Assembly: GCF_004118935.1 (NCBI RefSeq)
Contig: NZ_CP035375.1
Location: forward strand, 2,666,001 to 2,730,000
DNA length: 64,000 nt
From: Salinibacterium sp. UTAS2018
GTDB taxonomy: Bacteria > Actinomycetota > Actinomycetes > Actinomycetales > Microbacteriaceae
Reading direction: 5' to 3'
The notes beneath the pieces are model-generated. The model did not search any database and was not told the DNA's origin. It saw nothing but the letters and a program-made list of their open reading frames with translations. Both the position numbers and the translations under genes were made by a program. Below are positions 1-8,157 of the stretch, one piece after another; positions within the stretch are counted from its first letter, which is position 1, and each line of letters starts with the position of its first letter.

Positions 1-1060
1 TCTGGATGTCAGGGGTGTCGTAAAGTTCCGGGGTCGACGGGAAATTGCCGTGGGCCTGGAAGATCTCGAGCTGACGCTCCGGCGACATGAGCCACTCGAT
101 GAAGGCGAATGCCTCTTCGGGGTGGTCCGACTTAGCGGGGATAGCGAGCTGACTACCGCCCCAGTTGCCGGCGTTCTCGGGAACCGCTGCGATATCCCAC
201 TTTCCTGAGGTGTCTGGCGCCTGCTGAGAAATGTAGGTCATCATCCACGCTGGAGCGGCGAGCACGGCGAAGTCACCGTTGTTCATGCCAGCGTTCCACG
301 CTTCACTCCATGATGGGGTGCGCGAGCTGATGTCCGAATCGATAGCCTCGAGCGCATAGCCAAACGCCTCTTGCACGTCAGGGTTGCTGTCGTAGATGAG
401 GTCGTCGTCGCCACCGGCGCCGTAGTACATTTCGCTGCCCTGGCGCACCGCGGGGTTGAAGATCGCGCTGTTAACGTTGTCGATCATGCCCTTGCCGGTG
501 GCTGCGCGGTACTCTGCGCCGACCTCGATGAAGTCGTCCCACGTGGGCCAGAGTGCACTGACTTCGTCACGGTCGCTGGGGAGCCCGGCAGCTTCGAAGA
601 GGTCGGTGCGGTAGGCCATTGCGAGCCCGCCCACGTCGGTCGGGATGCCGACTACCGATCCGTCAGCGGCAACGCCCTGAGACCAGCGCCAGTCGAGAAA
701 GCTGCTTTCGATGTCGTCTGAGCCGAGAGTACGCAGATCGACGAAGTTTTGCGGCTGAGCCTTGAACTGAGACATATAGCCGACTTCGATCGCCGCTACG
801 TCTGGTCCCTTGCCGCCGGCGAGGGCGGTGGTCAGTGCCTGAGCTTGCTCGTCAGATCCTCCGGCATTGGTGACCTTGAGGATGATGTTGGGGTTTTCTT
901 CTTGGTACGTTGCGAATGCTTCGTCGAGGCCCATGCCACCGAAGGTCCAGACGTCGAGTGTGATCTTTCCGTCGGTGTCACCTCCGCCCGAGCATCCGGC
1001 GAGAAGCGCGAGAGCTGCGGCTCCGGCGATCACTGATTTGGCAAATTTTTTCGCTGTCAT
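1..1060 (-). CDS. Sugar ABC transporter substrate-binding lipoprotein (3' end outside window)
   Basis: This is the extracytoplasmic sugar-binding component of a CUT1-type ABC importer, running off the left edge so that about 353 residues are visible. The start is ATG at 1060-1058, preceded by a strong GGAGG ribosome site (1066-1070). The N-terminus has Lys residues, a hydrophobic stretch and the lipobox LLAGC, so the mature protein should be a lipid-anchored lipoprotein. The body shows family 1 solute-binding features (DVWTFGG, GKGPDVAAIE, GIPTDVGGLAMAYRTDLFEAAG, then a late AFIEWLMSPE segment). It is divergent from a LacI-type regulator with a palindromic operator in its leader, which implies sugar-inducible expression. 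Permease genes probably follow beyond the left edge. The substrate cannot be read from the sequence. Confidence 0.9.
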   Translation of the reverse strand, partial: MTAKKFAKSVIAGAAALALLAGCSGGGDTDGKITLDVWTFGGMGLDEAFATYQEENPNIILKVTNAGGSDEQAQALTTALAGGKGPDVAAIEVGYMSQFKAQPQNFVDLRTLGSDDIESSFLDWRWSQGVAADGSVVGIPTDVGGLAMAYRTDLFEAAGLPSDRDEVSALWPTWDDFIEVGAEYRAATGKGMIDNVNSAIFNPAVRQGSEMYYGAGGDDDLIYDSNPDVQEAFGYALEAIDSDISSRTPSWSEAWNAGMNNGDFAVLAAPAWMMTYISQQAPDTSGKWDIAAVPENAGNWGGSQLAIPAKSDHPEEAFAFIEWLMSPERQLEIFQAHGNFPSTPELYDTPDIQ

Positions 1061-1135
1061 TGCGTCCTCCACATTGAGGTGTGATTGGGAATTACGGGGG
1101 CATTCGTCTCGGAGGCGATCGTCGAGGTTGGGTCG

Positions 1136-1149
1136 AGGAAGCGCTTCCT
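1136..1149. promoter_or_regulatory. LacI-family operator palindrome
   Basis: AGGAAGCGCTTCCT is a perfect 14-bp palindrome with the central CG of LacI/CcpA-type operators. It lies in the 211-bp gap between the divergent sugar-binding protein and LacI-type regulator genes. A related half-site, GCGCTTCCC, occurs at 1204-1212. The natural ligand pair is the regulator encoded next door. Confidence 0.65.
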
Positions 1150-1166
1150 TGATGAAGTAGTGCAAC

Positions 1167-1196
1167 CGTATAGGCTTATGTCGGGAATCACAACAA
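1167..1196 (-). promoter_or_regulatory. Predicted promoter of the sugar-binding protein gene
   Basis: On the minus strand a TTGTTG -35 (1196-1191) and a TATACG -10 (1172-1167) are separated by 18 bp. Transcription would start near 1160, placing the palindrome at 1136-1149 just downstream of the start, where a bound LacI-family repressor would block transcription. This was read by eye only. Confidence 0.4.
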
Positions 1197-1271
1197 AAAG
1201 ATTGCGCTTCCCTAAAACTCATACTTTTACGCGTTGCGGATTCCTCGAACTACGACCACGCAGGGGATGAT

Positions 1272-2279
1272 ATGCACATGGTTACCCTCGACGACGTCGC
1301 GCGTGAAGCCGGTGTATCGCGCACTACGGCCTCTCGAGCGATCAACGGCAAGCTCACGGTTCACCCCGAACGCAGTGCTGCAGTGCAGCGCGCGGCCGAA
1401 AAGTTGGGCTTTCGGCCCAATCCGGCGGCCCGCTCGTTAGCTCGCGGTCGCCACGACTCTGTGGCTCTCATCGTCTCCGAGACAAACATCGAGCAAATGA
1501 CAAACTCGTTCTTCGCCATGGCGCTGCACGGCGCTATCCGCGAAATCGCCAAGACAGAGCAGCAACTCGTGATGCTGCTCCGCGCCAACGATGAGAGCGA
1601 CGAGAAGTTCCTCCGCTTTCTCGAAGCTAGCCATGTTGACGGAGCTATGGTGATTCTCGAATCTCACAACACCGAGCTCCCACGCTTGCTCGCGCAATCT
1701 GCTCTCCCCGTTGTCTTCCTGGGTCGCCCCGTTGAGTCGGTGGACTCCGAGTTGTCGTACATCGACTCTGACAATGCCGGCGGCAGCACGCTCGCCGCCG
1801 AAGCCCTGATCGCTGCGGGCAGGCGTCGCATCGGGGTCATTGCTGGTCCGAGCGGAATGGGAGTCTCTCAAGACCGGCTTCGAGGATTTCAGCAGACGCT
1901 CGAGGCTCACGGCCTCGATAGTTCCCTCGTCGCCGAAGCGGACTTTCAGACATCCGGGGGCGCGCAAGCGATGGAGACGCTGCTCGACCAGCATCCTGAT
2001 CTTGATGGAGTGTTCGTGATGTCCGACCTTATGGCGGCGGGCGCAGTGGGGACGCTTAAAGCACGGGGACGTCGAGTGCCCGAAGACATTTCGCTTGTTT
2101 CGTTCGACGACACCGTGATCGCGACCACTCTTGAACCTCGGCTGACGACGGTGAGACAGCCGCTGAGTGAGCTCGGTGCGCGCATGGTCACGGCGCTCGC
2201 CGAACGGATCGCTGCTCCGACGGCGGCTCCGATCAGGGACACCTTGCCCACTACTCTCGTGCGGCGCGACTCGGTCTAG
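1272..2279 (+). CDS. LacI family transcriptional regulator
   Basis: This is a 335-residue DNA-binding repressor of the LacI/GalR family. The helix-turn-helix sits at residues 3-25 (VTLDDVAREAGVSRTTASRA), followed by the hinge (RPNPAARSLARG) and a periplasmic-binding-protein-like sensor domain to the end, which includes the family segment DGVFVMSDLMAAGA. The length is normal. The start may be ATG 1272 or ATG 1278; an AGGGGA sequence at 1262-1267 fits either. It is divergent from a sugar-binding lipoprotein gene and very likely controls that operon through the palindrome at 1136-1149. The effector sugar is unknown. Confidence 0.92.
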   Translation: MHMVTLDDVAREAGVSRTTASRAINGKLTVHPERSAAVQRAAEKLGFRPNPAARSLARGRHDSVALIVSETNIEQMTNSFFAMALHGAIREIAKTEQQLVMLLRANDESDEKFLRFLEASHVDGAMVILESHNTELPRLLAQSALPVVFLGRPVESVDSELSYIDSDNAGGSTLAAEALIAAGRRRIGVIAGPSGMGVSQDRLRGFQQTLEAHGLDSSLVAEADFQTSGGAQAMETLLDQHPDLDGVFVMSDLMAAGAVGTLKARGRRVPEDISLVSFDDTVIATTLEPRLTTVRQPLSELGARMVTALAERIAAPTAAPIRDTLPTTLVRRDSV

Positions 2280-2412
2280 CTCACCGCGGCCGCGAGCCCC
2301 GCATCCACCCAACCGCCATCTGGCGGGTGCCTGCTCCACAATCGTGGAATAGTGGATGCCCAGCTACGGTTTTGCCTACAGACGTGATCGGCGTCTCAGC
2401 GAAAGGGAGCTC

Positions 2413-3453
2413 GTGAATCAGCAGGTTCAGTTTGGACTCGGCACATTTGGCGACGTCACGGTAGACGAAAATGGTGCGCCGCTCAGTCAGGCGCAGGTCA
2501 TCCGCAATGTCGTAGCTGAGGGAGTGCTGGCCGACAAGCTCGGCGTTGACTACTTCGGTGTGGGTGAGCATCACCGCGATGATTTCGCGATTACCGCTCC
2601 CGAAACCGTGCTCGGCGCACTCGCCGCTGCGACCACGAATATCCAACTGGGCTCGGCCGTCACGGTCTTGAGCTCGGATGATCCCGTGCGCGTCTATGAA
2701 CGCTTTGCCACGGTGGATGCCCTGTCGAACGGCCGCGCGGAGATCATCCTCGGTCGCGGCTCTTTCACCGAGTCGTTCCCGCTCTTCGGCTACAACCTTG
2801 CTGACTACGAAACGCTCTTCTCCGAGAAGCTCGACCTCTTCTCCGAGCTCATCAAGGAAGAGCCGGTGACGTGGTCGGGCACTTTGCGCGCCGGCCTGAA
2901 TAACCAAGAAGTCTTTCCGCGCACCGAATCCGGTTCGCTCAAGACTTGGATCGGTGTCGGCGGAAGCCCCGAATCTGTCGTTCGAGCCGCCCGCTACGGG
3001 ATGCCACTCGTGCTGGCCATCATCGGCGGCCAGCCCGAACGGTTCGCGCCCTACGCGCAGCTCTTCCACAACGCGCTCGCCGAGTTGGGGCAACCCGACC
3101 TGCCGATCGCCGTTCACTCGCCGGGCTACATCACCGACTCCGATGACAGGGTCGTCGAGGAGCTGTGGCCGCACTACAAGACGATGCGTGACCGCATCGG
3201 TCGCGACCGCGGCTGGCCCGAGTCGAGCGTTGATGAATTTATTGGCGAGGTGAAGCACGGCTCCATGTACGCCGGATCGCCGGAGACCGTGGCACAGAAG
3301 ATCGCGAACACGATCTCTGCCCTCGGCATCCAGCGATTCGACATGAAGTACAGCGCAGGAACCCTGCCTCACGAACGCATGATGCGCAGTATTGAGTTGT
3401 ACGCCACCGAGGTCATTCCTCGGGTGCGGGAACTGCTCGCCGAGAAGGCCTAG
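2413..3453 (+). CDS. LLM class flavin-dependent oxidoreductase
   Basis: This is a bacterial-luciferase-like, F420- or FMN-dependent oxidoreductase of about 346 residues. Family signatures are VQFGLGTFGD at the N-terminus, GVDYFGVGEHH, a conserved SAVTVLSSDDPVRVYE stretch and the LGRGSF loop near the cofactor pocket. The frame is open back to an ATG at 2356, but the extra 19 residues (PSYGFAYRRDRR) do not resemble the family N-terminus. GTG 2413 has a ribosome site (AAAGGGAG, 2402-2409), so I prefer it. The substrate is unknown. It is convergent with the DUF4349 gene, and the two coding regions overlap by 4 bases. Confidence 0.87.
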   Translation: MNQQVQFGLGTFGDVTVDENGAPLSQAQVIRNVVAEGVLADKLGVDYFGVGEHHRDDFAITAPETVLGALAAATTNIQLGSAVTVLSSDDPVRVYERFATVDALSNGRAEIILGRGSFTESFPLFGYNLADYETLFSEKLDLFSELIKEEPVTWSGTLRAGLNNQEVFPRTESGSLKTWIGVGGSPESVVRAARYGMPLVLAIIGGQPERFAPYAQLFHNALAELGQPDLPIAVHSPGYITDSDDRVVEELWPHYKTMRDRIGRDRGWPESSVDEFIGEVKHGSMYAGSPETVAQKIANTISALGIQRFDMKYSAGTLPHERMMRSIELYATEVIPRVRELLAEKA

Positions 3454-4424
3454 TCGGCCTTCGGCTCCTCGGGGGTGGCAGCCGGGGCGTCAGCGTTGAC
3501 CGTTTCGGTGGCTGCTGGCGCGGCTGCGGGGGCCGTCGCGGTTGTAGAGCGTCGGTGGGAGCGAATAGATGCTCGCACGATCACCACAATGATGCCTGCG
3601 ATGATCGCGAGGAAGACGATCCAGGGCAGCAGCACTCCAAGCAGCACGAGCAGTCCTGAGAAGAAGGCGACGAGCGCGGCCCAGCCAGCGTCGAGGCCGT
3701 CCAAGAACGTGTTCGGCTCGGTGCTGGGGGCATCCGCTTCGGAGACAAGGCTCAGCGTGAGCGTTGACATGGCGACTTGGTCGTCGAAGTATCGTTTTTG
3801 CGACTTCAAGCTCTCGAGCTCACCTTGGCGATCGGAGATTGCGGTCTCCAGCTTGATGAGGGTGTCGGTGTCTTCGGCCTTCGTAAGCAAAGCGAGCAAG
3901 CGGTCAACGGAAGCGTCGAGAGCAGTAATGCGTGCCTCAAGATCGCGCGACTGCATCGTGACGTCTTGCGCATTGATCGACACCTCTTGCAGCTCGCCCA
4001 ACTCCTTGAACTTGTCGAGAGTAGCGGTGAGGTCGGATGCCGGAATGCGCAGCGTAAGCATCGAACTGCCACGGTTGCCCTCCGAAGGCGCGTATTCGTT
4101 GCGGCCGTCGACGCGGCCGCCCACCGACTCCGTGATGCGGATTGCTTCAGCGCTTGCTTCGTCGGGGCTCGTTACTGTCACGGCCATGTAGCCGGTCGTG
4201 ATGACTTCGCGGCTGATATCAGCTTCGGGGGCGAGAGCACCGTCTGCGGCGGGGGCATCGATTCCCTGGTCGTTGCCGGTGGTGCCGGAAAGTCCTTCAC
4301 CCGTCTCTTCCACGAGATAGTCGCCTGACTCGCTCGACGACATGTCGCTCATGCCCGCCGAGCAACCGGAGAGAACAAGGAGGGAAAGTGCCAGTGCTGT
4401 AGTGATCTTTAGTGTGCGCCTCAT
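3450..4424 (-). CDS. DUF4349 domain-containing lipoprotein
   Basis: This is a 324-residue membrane-associated lipoprotein. It begins with a signal sequence ending in the lipobox LVLSGC, followed by an acidic Ser/Gly-rich linker. The DUF4349 region runs from about residue 70 to 270: VITTGYMAVTV, a GGRVDGRNEY motif, and a predicted coiled coil in which Leu/Lys/Glu-rich segments (AISDRQGELESLKSQKRYFDDQ) precede VAMSTLTLSL. A long hydrophobic helix (ALVAFFSGLLVLLGVLLPW and beyond) anchors the C-terminal end, and a Pro/Ala/Thr-rich tail follows. The domain's biochemical role is not established. No obvious ribosome site precedes the ATG. Confidence 0.85.
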   Translation of the reverse strand: MRRTLKITTALALSLLVLSGCSAGMSDMSSSESGDYLVEETGEGLSGTTGNDQGIDAPAADGALAPEADISREVITTGYMAVTVTSPDEASAEAIRITESVGGRVDGRNEYAPSEGNRGSSMLTLRIPASDLTATLDKFKELGELQEVSINAQDVTMQSRDLEARITALDASVDRLLALLTKAEDTDTLIKLETAISDRQGELESLKSQKRYFDDQVAMSTLTLSLVSEADAPSTEPNTFLDGLDAGWAALVAFFSGLLVLLGVLLPWIVFLAIIAGIIVVIVRASIRSHRRSTTATAPAAAPAATETVNADAPAATPEEPKAD

Positions 4425-4665
4425 GCTGTCAATCGTGGGCTGTGTGGTTCAGAAAAACTACCCAACGTTTGTCACGATTCGGTCGTCACCACCCGATCGT
4501 TATTGTTCGCAATATCTCTGCGCGGTGGACGCGAGCTTCACGTTGCCTGAAAGCACTCTCGGTATTTCTTGAAAAATTGGATGCCGCTCGTGTCCGGCGG
4601 ATATCGTGAAATAGTGCCTCAACGAGAGGCGCTGAACGACACGGATTACTTACATCGGAGGAATC

Positions 4666-4878
4666 ATGGGTCTCATTGATAACGCGAAGGATGCCAGCGA
4701 GGCGACTGCAAAGAAGGTCGGAGAATTCGTCGACGACACCAAGGAACGCGTCAGCGACGCGGCCGATCAGGCAGGAGCAGATGCCGAGGTGAAGAAGGCG
4801 GAAGCCGACCTCGAGCGAGCGAAAGCCGAGAGCGAAGCGACGGAAGCGAAGAACGAGTACAAAGAGAACCTTCGCTAA
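4666..4878 (+). CDS. Small charged alpha-helical protein, function unknown
   Basis: This is a 70-residue, Lys/Glu/Ala/Asp-rich protein with no hydrophobic core and no cysteine (AKKVGEFVDDTKERVSDAAD, then KKAEADLERAKAESEATEAK). The composition suggests an extended amphipathic helix or coiled coil, like the CsbD/YtxH or LEA-like stress proteins, but I cannot assign a family. A strong GGAGGA ribosome site (4657-4662) sets the start and argues for real translation. It is monocistronic between divergent DUF4349 and a downstream hydrolase. A general-stress role is a guess. Confidence 0.7.
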   Translation: MGLIDNAKDASEATAKKVGEFVDDTKERVSDAADQAGADAEVKKAEADLERAKAESEATEAKNEYKENLR

Positions 4879-4929
4879 AGTGGTTCGCTAACTCAGCATC
4901 CACCCGCCTAGGACTGGGATACTGAGCAC

Positions 4930-5757
4930 ATGGGTTTATGGACGGCGTTTCGACGGTGGGTTACCCCGTCGAAAGCGCCGCTGCTGAATATCGCTGCAGA
5001 TGAGGGCGAAGGCCCCGTGATTATCTTTCTTCACGGGATCGCCTCATCTGCGGCGACGTTCGCCCACGTCATCCCGCAACTCTCCGACCGCTACCGCTGC
5101 ATTTCGTTCGATCTGCTTGGCTTTGGTGAATCGCCAAGTCCGGCGGATGCCACCTTCACGATCGAAGAGCACGTTGATTCCATCCGTGCCACGATCAATT
5201 CGCTGAAGCTCGACGCCCCCTTCATTCTGGTGGGGCACTCCCTCGGCAGCTTGCTTTCTGCTCGCTACACAGCGATGCATCCCAGCAAGGTCAGTCGACT
5301 CGTGCTGGTGAGCCCGCCCATTTATGTGCCGCCGAACCAGATCGGGGATCCGCTTGTGCGCGCGCGGGTCGGTGCGTACATGCGCGCCTACGAGTTCTTG
5401 CGAGACAACAAAGACTTCACGATGGCCACCGTCGACACCCTGCGGCGCCTGTTTCAGTTGGAGGACATTCTCGATGTCTCAGAACGCAACTGGCAGGCGT
5501 TTGTGATGAGCCTCAAAAACTGCATCGAAACCCAAACAACCGTGAGCGATATCGCTTCGGTGCGGGTGCCGATCGACGTGGTCTATGGGTCGCTCGATCA
5601 GTTCATTGCGCCGGGAACGATGCGCATCGTCGAGCAAATGCGGCAGGTGACGATGCATCGCGTCGAAGCGAACGATCACCTTGTGCGCAAACGCTTGGCT
5701 AAGCGCCTTGTCTCCGTGATAGACAGCGGTCACGAACTGGCGGCGAAGCACGATTAG
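4930..5757 (+). CDS. Alpha/beta fold hydrolase
   Basis: This is a 275-residue serine hydrolase of the alpha/beta fold. It has the oxyanion loop HGIASS (35-40), the nucleophile elbow GHSLGS with Ser104, Asp223 in VVYGSLDQFI and His250 in ANDHLV, giving a complete catalytic triad. FDLLGFGES after the second strand is typical of the C-C hydrolase, haloperoxidase and epoxide hydrolase branch. No signal peptide is present, so it should be cytoplasmic. The substrate cannot be inferred. Its last codon lies 20 bases from the convergent membrane protease gene. Confidence 0.88.
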   Translation: MGLWTAFRRWVTPSKAPLLNIAADEGEGPVIIFLHGIASSAATFAHVIPQLSDRYRCISFDLLGFGESPSPADATFTIEEHVDSIRATINSLKLDAPFILVGHSLGSLLSARYTAMHPSKVSRLVLVSPPIYVPPNQIGDPLVRARVGAYMRAYEFLRDNKDFTMATVDTLRRLFQLEDILDVSERNWQAFVMSLKNCIETQTTVSDIASVRVPIDVVYGSLDQFIAPGTMRIVEQMRQVTMHRVEANDHLVRKRLAKRLVSVIDSGHELAAKHD

Positions 5758-5777
5758 GTGTGGCTGGTCCCGCGCGG

Positions 5778-6485
5778 TCAGTACGTTTCGAGCACCATGG
5801 TGACGGCCCAGACGACGCTCGCACCGATGAGGGCTGCAAAGACGAGGAGCCAGAACACCGAAGGAACACCGGTGCGCTTGAACAGCAGGTAGGCGTCGGA
5901 GGTGCTCAGCTGGTTGCGGCGGCGGGTGTGCACGCCGATCACGGTGGCGAGGCCGCGCACGCTACCGACGAGCAGAGCGATCGCAATCACGAGCAGCACG
6001 TAGCTCTGCTGTTCGGGCGTTGCCCAGAGCCAAACGGCGGCGCTCGCGGCGGCGGAGACGGCGACGACGAGAAAGCCGAAGAGGTTGCGAATCACGAGCA
6101 GCGTGAGCAGGAGGATGATGCCGCCGATGAACAGGGCCATAGCGGTGTAGCCCTGGGTGACGCACCAGAGTTGCACGGCGCCGACGATGGCGGGGGCGGG
6201 ATAGCCAAGGGATCCACTGATGACGGAGCCGAGTTTGCCGCGACCGCTACTGACGGCCTCGCCGGAGTGGTTCATCCGAATTTTCATACCGTGCACGAAA
6301 CGACCGGTAAGAATCGCGCCGACGGCATGGCCGAGTTCGTGCACGAGAGTGGTGAAGAGTCCGAACCATTTCCAGATGGGGTTCGGGATGCTCAGAACGG
6401 CCGCTGCCGCCACGATCACGATCAGCAGGGTCGGCGAAATGTCGACCGGGGTCGTGCGGGCGAGGGAGTCGAGAAGGGCATCCAT
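5778..6485 (-). CDS. M50 family (M50B-like) membrane metallopeptidase
   Basis: This is a 235-residue polytopic membrane protein with about five or six hydrophobic segments. The zinc-binding HELGH motif (residues 49-53, in TTLVHELGHAVGAILTG) lies in an early transmembrane helix, as in site-2-type proteases. A STSDAYLLF segment near residue 190 could supply the third ligand through its Asp. It lacks a PDZ domain and is much shorter than RseP, which matches the M50B-like group of actinobacteria. The substrate is unknown. The gene is divergent from the DUF4956-VTC pair. Confidence 0.85.
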   Translation of the reverse strand: MDALLDSLARTTPVDISPTLLIVIVAAAAVLSIPNPIWKWFGLFTTLVHELGHAVGAILTGRFVHGMKIRMNHSGEAVSSGRGKLGSVISGSLGYPAPAIVGAVQLWCVTQGYTAMALFIGGIILLLTLLVIRNLFGFLVVAVSAAASAAVWLWATPEQQSYVLLVIAIALLVGSVRGLATVIGVHTRRRNQLSTSDAYLLFKRTGVPSVFWLLVFAALIGASVVWAVTMVLETY

Positions 6486-6638
6486 TCGGGAATTGTCTCA
6501 CCTCGAACCCACGAGTGAGGTCTTTTTGGGACTCCCACGCCGCGTCGAGATCGTTCATAGAAAGTCCATAGAGTTCTCCGGCTCAATGGGGACCAGCGTG
6601 AAGAACACCACGCTTCGCAACAATTCAGGAGCCCCGCC

Positions 6639-7280
6639 ATGAGCCAACTCACCATGATCGCCCTCGACCTCGTCGCCGTCGGTCTCCTCACTTTCGCTCT
6701 GTACTTTGCGCGCCACCGCCGCCGCGACTTGGTCGTCGCCTATCTCATCGTCAACGTCGGGGTGATGGCAGTCACGGTCATGTTGGCCGATAGCGCCGTC
6801 GGTGTCGGCCTTGGTCTCGGCCTGTTCGGAGTTCTCTCGATCATCCGTCTCCGTTCGTCGGAGATCGCGCAGCACGAAGTCGCGTACTACTTCGCTTCCC
6901 TCGCTCTCGGCCTCATCGCCGGACTCGGTGCCGCCGGGTTCGCGAGCGACACGACGTCGCTCGTCTCGGTCTACGTCGCACCAGCGTTGATGGCGATGAT
7001 CCTGCTCGTGATCGCTTTTGGCGATAGCCCGCACCTGTTCCGGGCATACCGTCAACAGACGGTGACTCTGGATGCCGCCATTGCCGACGAGCCCGCCCTC
7101 CGGCTGCGTCTCGAGAACCTGTTGGGTGCCCGCGTGCACTCGCTCACCATCAACAAGCTTGACCTTGTCAACGACACCACGGTGGTGGATGTTCGCTACC
7201 GCCTTACCGCGCCAACCCGCGGTGTCGCGACGGCGATGCCGCGGACTCTCGATGACGCTCTGGAAGGATCACGTCGATGA
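6639..7280 (+). CDS. DUF4956 family membrane protein
   Basis: This is a 213-residue protein with about four transmembrane segments in its first half (ALDLVAVGLLTFALYFARHR, LIVNVGVMAVTVMLA, GVGLGLGLFGVLSIIRLRS) and a soluble C-terminal domain of about 70 residues. The LFGVLSIIRLRS motif is characteristic of DUF4956. A CAGGAG ribosome site lies upstream. It overlaps the VTC-domain gene by ATGA (7277-7280), so the two are translationally coupled. The same pairing with VTC polymerases recurs in bacteria and suggests a membrane partner of the polyphosphate polymerase. That partnership is an inference. Confidence 0.82.
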   Translation: MSQLTMIALDLVAVGLLTFALYFARHRRRDLVVAYLIVNVGVMAVTVMLADSAVGVGLGLGLFGVLSIIRLRSSEIAQHEVAYYFASLALGLIAGLGAAGFASDTTSLVSVYVAPALMAMILLVIAFGDSPHLFRAYRQQTVTLDAAIADEPALRLRLENLLGARVHSLTINKLDLVNDTTVVDVRYRLTAPTRGVATAMPRTLDDALEGSRR

Positions 7281-8053
7281 GCACGCCATCCACGACACAG
7301 TTCGCGACGATCTCTTTAGAGGAACTGGCCGAACGTGCATCTCTGCTGACGCGTGTTGACCGCAAATATGTGGTGCCTGCCTCTGACCTCGCAGTGCTGC
7401 TGGCGGAACTCGAGTCTCAAGCGCGGGTGCTCGAGATCGACGGGCGACAGCACTTCGACTACGAGTCGGTGTACTTCGATACTCCGGAGGCAGCGAGTTA
7501 CCTGTTGGCCGCGCATCCGCGACGTCGTCGTTTTAAGGCTCGCACTCGCAGCTACCTCGATACCGGTGATTGCTACCTCGAGGTGAAAACGAAGGGCTCG
7601 CGCGGAACGACCGCGAAGCAGCGCCTTCCGTATAGCTTCGATGAGCGTAATAGCCTCACTGCCGAAGGCCGCGAGTACATCGACGAGCTGCTGCAGGACG
7701 CCTCCGTCGACGGGATCGACACGGGCAGCATGGAGCCCGTTCTGACCACCCGCTACACCCGCACGACCCTCTTCTTACCGGGAAGTGGCAGCCGGTGCAC
7801 GATCGATAGCGAACTCGCGTGGGAGTGCGACGCAGACATGGTCCAGCTCGATGACACGGTGATCGTAGAAACGAAGTCGTCCGGCCAAGCCAGCGAAGTA
7901 GACCGACTGCTCTGGAGGATGGGCCACCGCCCCGATCGCATCTCCAAGTTCGCAACGGGCCTCGCCGCTCTTCGCCCGGAGCTGCCGCGCAACCGGTGGT
8001 CGCGCGTGTTGCGCCGCCACTTCATGCCTGCACTCGACAGCGTCGCAGCCTAA
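7277..8053 (+). CDS. VTC domain polyphosphate polymerase-like protein
   Basis: This is a 258-residue protein matching the VTC catalytic tunnel domain, which in yeast makes inorganic polyphosphate from ATP. Signature basic and acidic positions of the tunnel are visible: RVDRKYVVP near residue 26, DYESVYFDTP, RRRRFKARTRSYLD, CYLEVKTKG, the TRYTRTTLFL strand and the late VIVETKSSG. It has no SPX or membrane domain, so the DUF4956 protein encoded immediately upstream could provide membrane attachment. A strong intrinsic terminator follows at 8071-8115, closing the two-gene operon. Confidence 0.88.
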   Translation: MSTPSTTQFATISLEELAERASLLTRVDRKYVVPASDLAVLLAELESQARVLEIDGRQHFDYESVYFDTPEAASYLLAAHPRRRRFKARTRSYLDTGDCYLEVKTKGSRGTTAKQRLPYSFDERNSLTAEGREYIDELLQDASVDGIDTGSMEPVLTTRYTRTTLFLPGSGSRCTIDSELAWECDADMVQLDDTVIVETKSSGQASEVDRLLWRMGHRPDRISKFATGLAALRPELPRNRWSRVLRRHFMPALDSVAA

Positions 8054-8070
8054 AAGTTGCTCCCTAAACT

Positions 8071-8115
8071 CGTCGCCAGTCCGTGACCGCCCCTTGCGGA
8101 CTGGCGACGTTTATT
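8071..8115 (+). terminator. Intrinsic terminator after the DUF4956-VTC operon
   Basis: A perfect 13-bp stem (CGTCGCCAGTCCG at 8071-8083 with CGGACTGGCGACG at 8097-8109) encloses a 13-nt loop and is followed by TTTATT. It lies 18 bases after the VTC stop codon. Confidence 0.85.
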
Positions 8116-8157
8116 GCGTGGTCGCTCTGTGTCGCCAGGGAGGCGTAGCGTTGAGGC

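Noticed and set aside
2356..2412. N-terminal extension of the luciferase-family oxidoreductase
   Set aside because: The extra residues are basic and unlike the family N-terminus, and GTG 2413 has an AAAGGGAG ribosome site.
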